64,000 nucleotides of DNA. Source: Bradyrhizobium japonicum USDA 6. Its GTDB lineage: Bacteria; Pseudomonadota; Alphaproteobacteria; Rhizobiales; Xanthobacteraceae. Below, one piece after another: positions 1 through 9,150 of this stretch; position 1 is the first letter of the stretch; every line of letters begins with the position of its first letter. The translations under genes and the position numbers were made by a program. The notes beneath the pieces were generated by a model that did no database searches, was not told the origin of the DNA, and worked only from the letters and a program-made list of their open reading frames with translations. The stretch covers positions 5,682,001-5,746,000 of the forward strand of contig NC_017249.1 in NCBI RefSeq assembly GCF_000284375.1, in the 5' to 3' direction.

Positions 1-519
1 GCATCCAGGGCTTGCGAGCAAGAAGCTGGCGAAGTTCCATACGCGGTCGATGATCCTTCTGATCAATTTGGATTATCCAAAACGACGGCCCCGGATTTGG
101 GTTGAGTGTGAGGTTCCGGGACCGTCATCGAGGCGCGGACCGCAGCCTACCCGCGCACTGCCAGTAACGTAGATGTCCGCGCGACGGACAATTGTCTTCT
201 GGTACAATCCCACTGCGCGTCATCATGCCCGCTAGCAGGCATTGCGGTGCTCGGAGCCGATAGCCAATCCTGGCGCATCAGCGAAACGTCGATGCCTCTC
301 AACCAGGTCCGCTTGATGGGCCGCAGGGCACTGGATCTCTCGCGCCGGACTCTTCGCATTTGCCCTGCAACGGAGACCCTTGATCTGGATCAAAGAGTCG
401 GACGGCCAATGCAATCTCAACTTGGGCGATAGGCGACGTTCGGAACCATCGACGTCTGTCACATCAAATTTGGGGATAGGGGGCGATCAACACACCTGCA
501 ACGTAGTGGAGAGACCGCC
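1..519. other. No supported gene; left-edge intergenic DNA
   Basis: Several short overlapping reading frames occur on both strands, but none has a convincing ribosome binding site, recognisable domain or consistent codon use. Bases 1 to about 170 are open in one plus-strand frame with no start inside the window, so the 3' end of a gene from further left cannot be excluded. A GGAGAG at about 507-512 serves the gene that starts at 520. Confidence 0.5.
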
Positions 520-1620
520 ATGGCCGTCAATCTCATTTCAGCTGCACAACAGCTCCTGACCCCTGAAGTCATTGCGCAGATCGCCTCCTTTCTTGGGATG
601 GACCGAGGCGCGGCGCAGAAGGCCGCAACAGCTGCCATCCCAACAATATTGGCCAGCCTGTCGGATCTGGTCGGAACCCCGGCCGGCGCCAATCAACTGT
701 CAAAACTGCTGTCCCAACAGCAAGGCAGCAATCCCATGGATATGCTGCGCGACGCCGGCGCCCCGGACCTGGCTCAGATGGGTTCGAGCATGTTGTCCGG
801 ACTGCTTGGAGGCCGAACCACGGACACCATGGCCCAGGCGATCGGCAAATTCGCGGGAACGGGCGATGGCGGCGGCAAGTCATTACTCGCCCTGGTCGGC
901 CCCTTGGTCCTTGGTATGCTCAGCAAGCAGCAGCGTGACGCCGGGATGGATGCAAACGGACTGGCATCGCTTCTGCGCTCGCAGAAAGATCAGATCATGG
1001 CGGCGATTCCATCGGGCCTCAGTGATCAACTCGGCGCCGCGGGCCTGATCGACAAGGCGCGCAGTGGAATGGCCACGGCCGCCGCCACAGGGAGCCGGAT
1101 CGCCGGCGCCACTGGCGCGAGCCAGGCCGCGATGGCCGCCGGCCGGACGCAATGGCCATATTGGCTCGCCACGCTCGTTATCATTGCCGGACTTTCGATA
1201 TATGCGCTTCAGCGTCCGACCGAGCAGACGGTCGCGCAGAATACAAACGTTACGCGGCCCTCAGCCGGAACCGTGGGCATGGCGCCCGCGGATTTGACCG
1301 TTGACGGCGTGAATCTGGCGAACCAGGTCAATTCGTCCCTTGGTACGCTGAAGGCCCAACTGCCAACCATCACCGATCAAGCCAGCGCGCAGGCGGCCCT
1401 GCCGAAGATCAACGACGCCATCTCACAGCTGGATGGCATCACGGCGCGGGCGGCCAAGCTTTCTCCGGAAGGACGACGGGCGCTTGCCAAGCTGATCGTC
1501 GCGGCGGCGCCGGCCATCAATGAGATGTGCGACAAGATCTCCGCAACGCCGGCCGGTACGATCGCAAAGCCCGTGATCGACAATCTTCGTGCCAAGCTCG
1601 ACGAGTTGGCGAAAGTCTGA
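520..1620 (+). CDS. DUF937 domain protein with C-terminal membrane segment
   Basis: This 366-residue protein has an Ala/Gly/Leu/Gln-rich helical N-terminal region (about residues 1-185) of the DUF937 type. That family includes the YidB proteins and has no firm biochemical role. A single hydrophobic segment at about residues 212-230 (from WPYWLATLVI) is followed by a C-terminal helical domain of about 130 residues with regular charged and hydrophobic spacing. The segment probably anchors the protein in the inner membrane, with the last domain on the other side. The ATG at 520 follows GGAGAG at a normal distance. The gene is upstream of a broken small gene in the same direction, with a hairpin between them. 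Family assignment is by pattern recognition; no function is claimed. Confidence 0.8.
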   Translation: MAVNLISAAQQLLTPEVIAQIASFLGMDRGAAQKAATAAIPTILASLSDLVGTPAGANQLSKLLSQQQGSNPMDMLRDAGAPDLAQMGSSMLSGLLGGRTTDTMAQAIGKFAGTGDGGGKSLLALVGPLVLGMLSKQQRDAGMDANGLASLLRSQKDQIMAAIPSGLSDQLGAAGLIDKARSGMATAAATGSRIAGATGASQAAMAAGRTQWPYWLATLVIIAGLSIYALQRPTEQTVAQNTNVTRPSAGTVGMAPADLTVDGVNLANQVNSSLGTLKAQLPTITDQASAQAALPKINDAISQLDGITARAAKLSPEGRRALAKLIVAAAPAINEMCDKISATPAGTIAKPVIDNLRAKLDELAKV

Positions 1621-1654
1621 GACGTCCCACGCAATGAACTCGCCACACTGCAGC

Positions 1655-1682
1655 GACGGGAGGTGTTTCGCAGCCTCCCGTC
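1655..1682 (+). terminator. Hairpin after the DUF937 gene
   Basis: ACGGGAGG and CCTCCCGT form an eight-base inverted repeat separated by 10 bases, 35 bases after the DUF937 stop codon. There is no T-run, so this may be a weak terminator, an attenuating hairpin or simply a processing structure before the next gene at 1708. Confidence 0.35.
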
Positions 1683-1707
1683 CTGCAAGATGAAAGGAAA
1701 AGACTCC

Positions 1708-2201
1708 ATGGCCGACAAGACCAATTTCACCAAGGATGAATGGGCGCTCCTCCTGAGAAGCCCGATGAATGCGGGAATGGCCATTACGGCTGCAGAACCG
1801 AGCGGATTGTTTGGTCTTCTGAAGGAATCGTTTGCCGGCGGCACCGCGCTCGCTCGGGCGGCCACCGACCCCAATGCCACCCCCTGGTAAAGGCTGTGGT
1901 CGCCGACTTCCAGACGAGCGACGGCCGGGCCGCGGCTCATGACGGATTGAAAGCAGAACTCGGCAAGAGCACGCCGACCGAGATCAAGAGCAAGACGATC
2001 GCATCGTTGCGCGAGGTCACGTCGCTGCTTGCTGCAAAAGCTCCGGATGATGCCGCGGCTTTCAAGGGCTGGCTGCGTCAAATCAGTCAAAAGACGGCTG
2101 AAGCTGCATCGGAAGGCGGTGGGTTGTTCGGCGGAGGTGTTCAGGTCAGTGACGCCGAGAAGGCAACCCTCGGTGAAATCTCCAGCGCGCTTGGCATCTG
2201 A
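1708..2201 (+). pseudogene. Frameshifted small conserved hypothetical gene
   Basis: The reading frame starts at ATG 1708 behind an AAAGGAAAAG ribosome binding site and runs to a TAA at 1888. Coding then clearly continues in another frame from about 1883 to TGA 2201. The joined product would be about 164 residues: an N-terminal part beginning MADKTNFTKDEW and a C-terminal part ending EISSALGI. The break sits in a run of five C at 1880-1884. One extra C would restore a continuous frame reading ATPLVKAVV across the junction. The protein is helical and soluble and I do not recognise its family. It may be a real null allele, a variable homopolymer or a base-call error. The neighbouring RlpA-like gene is broken in the same way. 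Confidence 0.7.
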
Positions 2202-2205
2202 TCTC

Positions 2206-2225
2206 GGTGGGCCGCACGGCCCACC
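2206..2225 (+). terminator. GC-rich hairpin between two broken genes
   Basis: GGTGGGCCG and CGGCCCACC are perfect inverted repeats separated by two bases, directly after the stop at 2201. No T-run follows. The rest of 2226-2453 shows no convincing gene. Confidence 0.4.
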
Positions 2226-2453
2226 TCTACGCGCCCTGCACCGTACAATGCCGCTACCAGAGCCGCTGGCTTCCCCAAGGCCGGCGTTCTTTGCTGCGAT
2301 GTGCGGGCAATTGAGCAAATTCTCGTTGCCCGTCGGCTGGGCGCTGACCGAAGCAGCAACACCGCTGCCTTCCACAGCAACGTTGACATATGTCAAAGCC
2401 GGCAATTCCTGGAGCCGAACTACTCCAACCAGCTGAGGCGCTGGGAGGCCATC

Positions 2454-3076
2454 ATGAAGCGATGGAGCGGTCAACCTGCACTGCTCGCGGCTACCGCGAT
2501 TGCGGCATCATGCATCGCACTCGAAGGTGGAATTGAATCTGCACATGCGAAATTCAGTCGAATAACGAAGTCAGCGACTGTCCCTGGCGCGACGCAGCCG
2601 GAAGTGCATGACCATACCCGCGACGCAAATGGTTCGCCAAGCGCCAACGATCCCCCTCGATCGCGACAAAATCTCCCCGACAGCGTCAGCGCGCAGCAGG
2701 GCAAGGCCCGAAAGCTCACGGCGACATTCGGCGAGCAACGCATCGGAAGAGCAAGCCTCAGCATGCATTTCATCAAAGGCACCATCGAAGGCATACGCCA
2801 CTGTCCGGGCTTGCGAGCTTCTACTCGGAAGATCAGATGACCGCGAGCGGCGAGAGGTTCAACAAGCATGCGCTGCATGCGGCGCATCCGTCCTTGCCTT
2901 TCGGGACGCGCCTGCGCGTGACCAATGTCTTGAACGGAAAGTCCGTGATCGTGAGAGTCAATGACCGTGGTCCATTTGTTCACGGACGCATCATCGACGT
3001 CACATCGGGTGCGGCCCAAGCCCTTGGAATGATCAGGATCGGCGTGGTCAATGTCACGCTCGAGATCGTTCGATAG
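2454..3076 (+). pseudogene. RlpA-like double-psi beta-barrel protein, frameshifted
   Basis: ATG 2454 follows a good GGGAGG site and opens a signal-peptide-like N-terminus (about 32 residues, cleavage after SAHA). This frame runs to TGA 2840. The conserved RlpA domain lies in a different frame: from about 2800 it reads LSGLASFYSEDQ, then TASGERFN, LPFGTRLRVTN and VNDRGPFVHGR, ending at TAG 3076. RlpA proteins are periplasmic or outer-membrane peptidoglycan-associated proteins, and some are lytic transglycosylases acting on denuded glycan. The frame change fits loss of one base between about 2740 and 2800. The isolated 3' piece from ATG 2837 would lack the start of the domain. No SPOR domain is present. 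This is either a true pseudogene or a sequence error. Confidence 0.75.
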
Positions 3077-3088
3077 CGACCGCCCGGC

Positions 3089-3964
3089 CTAGTCTCGCCT
3101 GAACCGATAGTCGAACGCGTCGCCGAGCGGCTTGATGAGCCCGACCGTCGGCGCCGGAAAATGGATCGGCAGGATCAGCGTGTCGGTGTCCGCAACGGAG
3201 GCGAAGAACTTTCGCCGCGACACCGCCGACTGCTTGGCATCCCAATCCGGCTTTGCCGACCAGTCCGGCTCGCGGCACTGGATCTGGTGATGCATGAGAT
3301 CGCCCGCGACCACCGCGCGGCGTCCCTTCGAAAAGATATTCACGCAGCAATGACAGGGTGAGTGCCCCGGCGTCGGCGTCAGCGTGACGGTGTCATCGAG
3401 CGCGTAGTCGTCGTCGACCAGCAGCGCCTGCCCGGCCTCGACGATCGGCAGGCAATTGTCGCGGAAGACGGTGCCCGGCGGATTGTTGCCCTTGGCATTC
3501 TCGGCCTCCCAGGCCGCGTACTCGCCCTTGTGAAAGACGTACTTTGCATTCGGAAACGTCGGCACCCAGCACCCGTCGCGCAAAGTCGTATTCCAGCCGG
3601 TGTGGTCGATGTGCAGATGCGTGCAGAAGACGTAGTCGATCTGCTCGAAGGAGATGCCGAGCGCGAACAATTCGTTGCGCCAGCGCTCCTTGCCGGGGAA
3701 GTCGAACGGCGGCGGATGGCCCTTGTCCTCGCCGGTGCAGGTGTCGACGAGGATGGTGTAGCGCGGCGTGCGCACGACAAATGTCTGGTAGGTGATGACC
3801 ATCATGCCGCGCGCGGCATCGAACACCTCAGGCTCCATCGTCGGCAGATGACGGGCGAACACGCCCTCGTCATAGGCCGGGAAGAAATCCTGCGGCCGCC
3901 GCCACGGCCCTTCCCGCTCGATCACCGCATCGATGGTGATGTCGCCGATCCGGAGTTGCCTCAT
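3089..3964 (-). CDS. MBL-fold metallo-hydrolase
   Basis: This 291-residue protein belongs to the metallo-beta-lactamase superfamily. The metal-binding HLHIDH motif is at residues 116-121. Further ligand candidates are the His of TPGHS (about 208), the Asp of AGDLMHH (about 229) and the His of LPIHFPAP (about 272). It has no signal peptide, so it is probably cytoplasmic. The family includes quorum-quenching lactonases and other hydrolases with a dinuclear metal centre; the substrate here cannot be read from sequence. ATG 3964 follows GGGAG. It converges with the broken RlpA-like gene, leaving only 12 bases between them. Confidence 0.88.
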   Translation of the reverse strand: MRQLRIGDITIDAVIEREGPWRRPQDFFPAYDEGVFARHLPTMEPEVFDAARGMMVITYQTFVVRTPRYTILVDTCTGEDKGHPPPFDFPGKERWRNELFALGISFEQIDYVFCTHLHIDHTGWNTTLRDGCWVPTFPNAKYVFHKGEYAAWEAENAKGNNPPGTVFRDNCLPIVEAGQALLVDDDYALDDTVTLTPTPGHSPCHCCVNIFSKGRRAVVAGDLMHHQIQCREPDWSAKPDWDAKQSAVSRRKFFASVADTDTLILPIHFPAPTVGLIKPLGDAFDYRFRRD

Positions 3965-4036
3965 GGTTGTTCGCTCCCTTTTTGGGAGCGAACGTAGCGG
4001 GCGAGACCACCGCGTTCAAGACGCGCCGGCCGCTGC

Positions 4037-4813
4037 TCAGGCCTGCTTCAACAGATGCCGGGCAAACCCGGGCAGCGAGCGGAAGGCCATGTGCAGATTG
4101 TCGTTGAAGGAGGCGGTCAGATAGCCGTGGTTCTGCCAGGCACGGACAAGCGCTGCACGGCTGAAGATCGAGACGTGACCGTTGCGCGGGCCGACATACC
4201 ACCAATTGACGCCGTGCGCCTCGAAATCAGGTGGCTGCAGCAGCGTGGAGAACAGCACGAGTCCGGACTCCTTTGTGCTCGAGACGATGGCGGCGATGCC
4301 GGCCGTCGGATCGGGCATGTGCTCCAGCGTCTCGAAACAGGTGACGATATCGAATTTCCCCTGCGGCGGCCGCGAGAAATCGGCCACGAAGGGATCGAAG
4401 GTCTGCGCCTCCAGGAAGCCGGAGCTGCGCAACGTCGTGCTCAGCAGGCCGCCACCGCCGCCATAGTCAAGCACGCGCAACTCGGCCTTGCTGGCTCCAA
4501 ACAGGTCTTGCACCAGTTTTGCGCAGCTGGTCGGCCGAGCCTCCCTGTAGTCGGGATCGACCTCGATATAATCGTCGTTATAGATCTCGGTCTTGAAGTT
4601 CGCCTCGCTCCAGTCGTCGAATGCATCGGTGAACAGGAAACCGCAGCCCTGGCAGCGGTGGTAATAGACCGGCTTCCCCAACAGCGGCAGCCGCCGGCCG
4701 CGGGCTTCATTGCAATGTTTGGCGAAGTCGACCACGCCGAACAGCGCGGCCTCTGCGCCGCAGATCTTGCACGGCAGAGGCGCCGTGGAAATCTCTTTCA
4801 GTTTGGTGATCAT
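4037..4813 (-). CDS. Class I SAM-dependent methyltransferase with N-terminal zinc-binding motif
   Basis: The 258-residue product starts with two Cys pairs (CKIC at 15-18 and CQGC at 54-57) that look like a zinc ribbon. The methyltransferase fold follows. Its SAM-binding glycine loop is VLDYGGGGG (about 114-122), and FDIVTCFETLEHMPDP forms the later motif of the fold. This arrangement is common in methyltransferases acting on sugars or small metabolites, but the substrate is unknown. An alternative start at 4849 would add 12 residues; neither start has a strong ribosome binding site. The next gene upstream on this strand is the ABC-F ATPase, 137 bases away. Confidence 0.82.
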   Translation of the reverse strand: MITKLKEISTAPLPCKICGAEAALFGVVDFAKHCNEARGRRLPLLGKPVYYHRCQGCGFLFTDAFDDWSEANFKTEIYNDDYIEVDPDYREARPTSCAKLVQDLFGASKAELRVLDYGGGGGLLSTTLRSSGFLEAQTFDPFVADFSRPPQGKFDIVTCFETLEHMPDPTAGIAAIVSSTKESGLVLFSTLLQPPDFEAHGVNWWYVGPRNGHVSIFSRAALVRAWQNHGYLTASFNDNLHMAFRSLPGFARHLLKQA

Positions 4814-4950
4814 GCCCCGTTCCGCGACCTTCGCCCTGGAGCGGACCATCGCCCGTGAGGGTTGCGCGAGGCTTGCGCGGTCGCGACCGTTTCACGACCT
4901 GCGCCGACCAGTCACATGCGCTGCTGTCAACGGATCGGAGGCGAAGCCGA

Positions 4951-6573
4951 TTACGACCGCAATCCCGGCGCTTCCTGCCCGGTGCGCGCGACATATTCCG
5001 TGTAGCCGCCGCCGAACTGGTGGATGCCCTCCGGCGTCAGTTCCAGCACGCGGTTCGACAGCGTCGCCAGGAAGTGGCGGTCATGCGAGACGAACAGCAT
5101 GGTGCCCTCGAAATCCGCCAGCGCCGTGATCAGCATCTCCTTGGTGGCGAGGTCGAGATGGTTGGTCGGCTCGTCCAGCACCAGGAAGTTCGGCGGATCG
5201 AACAGCATCTTGGCCATCACCAGGCGCGCCTTCTCGCCGCCCGAGAGCACGCGGCAGCGCTTCTCGACGTCGTCGCCGGAGAAGCCGAAGCAGCCGGCGA
5301 GCGCGCGCAACGACCCCTGCCCCGCGGTCGGAAACTGGTCCTCCAGCGACTGGAACACGGTGCGCTCACCGTCGAGCAGGTCCATCGCGTGCTGGGCGAA
5401 ATAGCCCATCTTGACGCTGCCGCCGACCGCCACTGTGCCCTCGTCCGGCTCGCTCGCACCGGCGATCAGCTTGAGCAGCGTCGACTTGCCGGCGCCGTTG
5501 ACGCCCATCACGCACCAGCGCTCCCTGCGGCGTATCATGAAATCGAGGCCGTCATAGATGCGCTTGCTGCCGTAGCCCTTGTGGACGTTCTTCAGGGCGA
5601 CGACGTCCTCGCCCGAGCGCGGAGCCGGCGGGAAGTCGAACGCGATGCTCTGGCGGCGGCGTGGCGGCTCGACCCGCTCGATCTTGTCGAGCTTCTTCAC
5701 CCGGCTCTGCACCTGGGCCGCGTGAGATGCGCGCGCCTTGAAACGCTCGATGAACTTGATCTCCTTGGCGAGCATGGCCTGCTGGCGCTCGAACTGCGCC
5801 TGCTGCTGCTTCTCGTTCTGCGCCCGCTGCTGCTCGTAGAACTCGTAATCGCCGGTATAGGTCGTGAGCGATCCGGAATCGATCTCGATCACCTTGGAGA
5901 TCACGCGGTTGATGAACTCGCGATCATGCGAGGTCATCAGCAGCGTGCCTTCGAAATCGTGCAGGAATTTTTCCAGCCAGATCAGGCTTTCGAGATCGAG
6001 ATGGTTGCTCGGCTCGTCGAGCAGCATGACGTCGGGGCGCATCAAGAGAATACGCGCCAGCGCCACGCGCATCTTCCAGCCGCCGGAAAGCTTGCCGACA
6101 TCGCCGTCCATCATCTCCTGGCTGAAGCCGAGGCCGGACAGCGCCTCGCGCGCACGGCCGTCGAGCGCGTAACCGTCGAGCTCCTCGAACGCGTGCTGCA
6201 CCTCGCCATAGCGCGCGATGATCTCGTCCATCTGGTCGACCTTGTCGGGGTCGGCCATCGCAGCCTCGAGTTCGCGCAACTCGGCTGCGACCTCGCTGAC
6301 GGGACCGGCACCATTCATCACCTCGGCCACCGCGCTGCGGCCGCTCATCTCGCCCACATCCTGGTTGAAATAGCCGATGGTGATGCCGCGATCGGTCGAA
6401 ACCTGCCCTTCATCGGGCAGTTCCTCACCGGCGATCATCCGGAACAGCGTGGTCTTGCCCGCGCCGTTCGGGCCGACGAGGCCGATCTTCTCGCCCTTGT
6501 TGAGGGCGGCGGAGGCTTCGATGAACAGGATCTGGTGGCCGGCTTGCTTGCTGACGTTGTCGAGGCGGATCAT
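4951..6573 (-). CDS. ABC-F family ATPase
   Basis: This 540-residue protein has two ABC ATPase domains and no membrane segments, the hallmark of ABC-F proteins that act on ribosomes rather than in transport. The first Walker A is GPNGAGKT (about 34-41) with signature LSGGWK and Walker B LLDEPSNHLD. The second half has GVNGAGKS, LSGGEKA and LVLDEPTNHLD. The linker (roughly residues 245-310) is rich in Gln, Arg and Lys, as expected for the P-site tRNA interaction motif. The paralogue group resembles YbiT/Uup types, but I cannot assign one securely. Such proteins tune translation elongation or rescue and some give antibiotic resistance. Confidence 0.9.
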   Translation of the reverse strand: MIRLDNVSKQAGHQILFIEASAALNKGEKIGLVGPNGAGKTTLFRMIAGEELPDEGQVSTDRGITIGYFNQDVGEMSGRSAVAEVMNGAGPVSEVAAELRELEAAMADPDKVDQMDEIIARYGEVQHAFEELDGYALDGRAREALSGLGFSQEMMDGDVGKLSGGWKMRVALARILLMRPDVMLLDEPSNHLDLESLIWLEKFLHDFEGTLLMTSHDREFINRVISKVIEIDSGSLTTYTGDYEFYEQQRAQNEKQQQAQFERQQAMLAKEIKFIERFKARASHAAQVQSRVKKLDKIERVEPPRRRQSIAFDFPPAPRSGEDVVALKNVHKGYGSKRIYDGLDFMIRRRERWCVMGVNGAGKSTLLKLIAGASEPDEGTVAVGGSVKMGYFAQHAMDLLDGERTVFQSLEDQFPTAGQGSLRALAGCFGFSGDDVEKRCRVLSGGEKARLVMAKMLFDPPNFLVLDEPTNHLDLATKEMLITALADFEGTMLFVSHDRHFLATLSNRVLELTPEGIHQFGGGYTEYVARTGQEAPGLRS

Positions 6574-6771
6574 GAGGTCTTTTTGGGGGAATGTTGCGTT
6601 GCAGCGTCATATTCCATACGGCCCGCCAGGGGAAGCCCGGCGGGGTACGGATTCCTCCGCCGGAAGCGCTAATGAACCGCCGCTTCGCCCCTTGGCGCGA
6701 TCGCCGCCGGCCCCCTGTCCGCTCCGACACCAAGCACGGCGTCCGGGCCGCAAGGCGTGACGTCCGCATGC

Positions 6772-7824
6772 TCATCTTGCGACGACATGCTTTCTGGGTG
6801 CGGTCGCGGCTGCCGCGGTCGGGGAAATGGTGAATGTCAGCCACGCATTCCATCCCGACGGACGGTTGGCCGCGCCAAATTCGCCGTATCCCCTCAGGCC
6901 GAGGGACCCCTGCATGTCCCCAACCGGGAAGTTGTATCCGATTTGCGGACCGACGCCGAAAGCGCGGGACCTGAAACCACCGAGGATCGGGTTCTGTCCG
7001 GAATCGTCGGTGATTTGCTGGTAGGCGTAGCCAGCTATGCCGACGAAAAGCTGCTTGGACAGGAAATGCGATGCGCCCCAATCGAAATGGAAATCGATGC
7101 CGCTCCTGTAACGCGTGTCGGGATTCGGGAAATTGTAGGTAAAGCCGGCGACGCCCGAGAATTCGTTCCCCGTCGCCTCGTTGAAATAGGTATAGCCGCC
7201 GCCGGCGTCGACAGCGCCGTGCCCGAGCCCAATATTGGGGAGCCGCAGCGGATCATAGTCGCCGACGGGAATGTTGCCTGTGAAGTAGGCCATGTAATTG
7301 TTGACGCCATTTTTCCAGAGCAGTTGTGCGAATGGTGCGAGGTCGCCGTAGGACGTGAGCGAGCCCTCGAGCGTTCCGCTGCGCGTCGCCACAATCGGTC
7401 CGGCAATCGCTGTGAGTGTGCCGGAGACATTGGCGGCGGCTCTGCCAAACTGCCCCGCCATGCCCGCGACCAACTGGCCACCGAGCACCGGCGTCGCGAA
7501 GGTGTACGATGGCGCAAGGGCGACCAGGTCGGCTCGCCCGCTCAGAGCCAGATTCAGATTGACGTTGACGGTTGCAGGAATTCGACCCACCAGGATTTCT
7601 CTGGCTGCGGCAGCGCTCCCGGCGGCGGCGACGCTGGAGTGGTAGTAGATCGCGGAGAGCGTCCACCCCGGCGTCTGCTGCACGGCAACGAAGCTCGCAA
7701 ACTGCCCCGGAAACCAGAATGAACTGCCGCCCTGATCAGCGGATGAAACGTCAGGGTAAAGCACGAGAGCTGCGGTCATCACCGCACAGCCGATAACGCG
7801 AATTCCTGCTTCATTCGTCCCCAT
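6772..7824 (-). CDS. SphA/MetA-type outer-membrane transporter-like protein
   Basis: The 350-residue product has a signal peptide (VIGCAVMTAALVL, cleavage near SSA-DQ). The mature part is rich in aromatic, Gly and Asn residues and in short alternating beta strands, as in outer-membrane barrels. The pattern, including LAPSYTF and DAGGGYTYFNEATGNEFSGV, matches the phenol-degradation MetA/SphA family (PF13557), usually called transporter. In degradation operons these are thought to pass hydrophobic substrates across the outer membrane. No catabolic genes lie beside it here, so its substrate is open. The ATG at 7824 is preferred because it directly precedes the signal peptide; a TTG at 7851 would add nine residues. 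Confidence 0.78.
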   Translation of the reverse strand: MGTNEAGIRVIGCAVMTAALVLYPDVSSADQGGSSFWFPGQFASFVAVQQTPGWTLSAIYYHSSVAAAGSAAAAREILVGRIPATVNVNLNLALSGRADLVALAPSYTFATPVLGGQLVAGMAGQFGRAAANVSGTLTAIAGPIVATRSGTLEGSLTSYGDLAPFAQLLWKNGVNNYMAYFTGNIPVGDYDPLRLPNIGLGHGAVDAGGGYTYFNEATGNEFSGVAGFTYNFPNPDTRYRSGIDFHFDWGASHFLSKQLFVGIAGYAYQQITDDSGQNPILGGFRSRAFGVGPQIGYNFPVGDMQGSLGLRGYGEFGAANRPSGWNAWLTFTISPTAAAATAPRKHVVAR

Positions 7825-7978
7825 CTGCAAACCCCAGGGCGGCATTTGCAATCAGTCGCAGTTGCCCTCGGTGCATCACAATCATGATGGGGGCGATCGA
7901 TATCAGAGCACAGGCGCTGCGCGGAGACCGTGACGAAATGGTAACAGCTGCGAATAACCGCCATCGCGCGCCGGTTTC

Positions 7979-8869
7979 TCAGGGCGAGCCGGTCGTACTC
8001 CGCGATTTCTCCTGATTGAGATATGACGCAATGCGGCGTGACTGGACGATCGCCTCGCCAAGCTCAATGAATCCACTGAGGTCGTGAGGCGCGGCGGCTA
8101 ACCCGATCGCGTCAACCGCGCCAGGACGCGGCGCCCAGACCTCGCGAGTCTCCAGAAGATAAACGCCGTAAACGGTTTGTAGCTCGCCAGGAGCGCTGCT
8201 CCCGAACTCCTGTTGTATCGAGTAAGCCGCCAGCGCTGCGTTGGTGACGATCGAGGCCTCGGTCAGGGCTTTTCGGTATCCCGGGTCACGGACGACGTCA
8301 GGACCAAACGTCGCGGCCAGCTTTCGCGCGGAGGACTGCACCACCAGAAGCAGACGGTCGAGAATGTTGCGCAACGAATGCTTGGCGGCGAGCGGCAGGT
8401 AGTCGCCCGGGTTCAGGAATACATCGACGGCCGTCGTCAGGGCGCCACATCCGCTGTGACCGAGCACCACGATAAGCTTCAAACTGCCGGCGAGATTTTC
8501 CACCGCATATTTGAGGCTTCCAAGCACCTCGGTGCCCAGACCATTGCCCGCCACGCGGATGACAAAAAGATCATTCGGCCCTTCGTTGAAGATCAGCTCG
8601 ATGGGTACGCGAGCGTCCGAGCAGCCGAGTATCGCGGCAAACGGACGCTGCTTTGCCGTTTCGGGACCGCCCGGCAGCAATCCCAGATCGCTTGGGTCGA
8701 CTGGGATCACCTGCTGTATTCCGCTCTGGTCCTTGACGTGGTCGACAAGGGCGGCAAAGCTCTTGTTTCCGTGCACGAGCCGGCCCAGAGCCGTGTCGCA
8801 ATCCAACGGCAACGGCCTGATCGTGGCTTCCTGCGGATTGAACCGATATATGATATCGATCGTCTTCAC
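7979..8869 (-). CDS. Beta-class carbonic anhydrase
   Basis: This 296-residue protein should interconvert carbon dioxide and bicarbonate. The zinc ligands are visible: Cys83 in the CSDAR motif, and His138 and Cys141 in GHSGC. The Asp85-Arg87 dyad is also present. The protein is longer than the usual 200-230 residues because of an N-terminal extension of about 75 residues and extra C-terminal helices. No clear signal peptide is seen. The GTG start at 8869 follows GAGGG. Cytoplasmic bicarbonate supply for carboxylases or pH balance is the likely role. Confidence 0.92.
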   Translation of the reverse strand: MKTIDIIYRFNPQEATIRPLPLDCDTALGRLVHGNKSFAALVDHVKDQSGIQQVIPVDPSDLGLLPGGPETAKQRPFAAILGCSDARVPIELIFNEGPNDLFVIRVAGNGLGTEVLGSLKYAVENLAGSLKLIVVLGHSGCGALTTAVDVFLNPGDYLPLAAKHSLRNILDRLLLVVQSSARKLAATFGPDVVRDPGYRKALTEASIVTNAALAAYSIQQEFGSSAPGELQTVYGVYLLETREVWAPRPGAVDAIGLAAAPHDLSGFIELGEAIVQSRRIASYLNQEKSRSTTGSP

Positions 8870-9030
8870 GTCAGCCCTCGCTCAGTGCGCGGGTCATCCC
8901 CACCCGGTATGATCTTGAGATCCGAACGAACCCAGGTCCCGTAACCAACGACGGCAGGCCTAAGCCGCCACATGACGGCATCGTTGACATGGATCAATGC
9001 AATCGAAATAGGGCGTGCGTCCAGCCCTAA

Positions 9031-9077
9031 AGCATGATCCGGAAAAGTGCGCAGCGGTTTTCCGGAAAGATCATGCT
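9031..9077. repeat. Dispersed palindromic element (first of two)
   Basis: AGCATGATCCGGAAAA and the near-complementary TTTTCCGGAAAGATCATGCT face each other across an 11-base spacer. I recognise this as a very common intergenic palindrome in Bradyrhizobium and related Rhizobiales. A small reading frame across it is repeat-derived. Confidence 0.8.
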
Positions 9078-9089
9078 CAAACAACAACC

Positions 9090-9130
9090 TAAAGCGCGAT
9101 GGCGATTCATCCCAATCTCATCGCGCTTTA
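9090..9130. repeat. Second palindrome, adjacent
   Basis: TAAAGCGCGATG (9090-9101) and CATCGCGCTTTA (9119-9130) are exact inverted repeats with a 17-base loop. The element sits 12 bases behind the previous palindrome and 20 bases after the stop of the phospholipase-D-like gene, so it may also act as a terminator hairpin. Confidence 0.75.
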
Positions 9131-9150
9131 GTCGCCCCAAGCGATCGATG

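Noticed and set aside
1377..2474. Long minus-strand reading frame of 365 codons opposite the DUF937 and frameshifted genes
   Set aside because: It covers antisense sequence of genes with clear domains and ribosome binding sites and has no recognisable protein features. Long antisense frames are usual at this GC content.
4855..6672. 605-codon plus-strand frame opposite the ABC-F gene
   Set aside because: Its composition is that of an antisense frame in GC-rich DNA, and the ABC-F motifs on the other strand are complete.
8866..9087. Small minus-strand frame over the palindromic element
   Set aside because: Most of it is translation of a dispersed palindrome (for example KPLRTFPDHAL), which recurs in many genomes as non-coding repeat.
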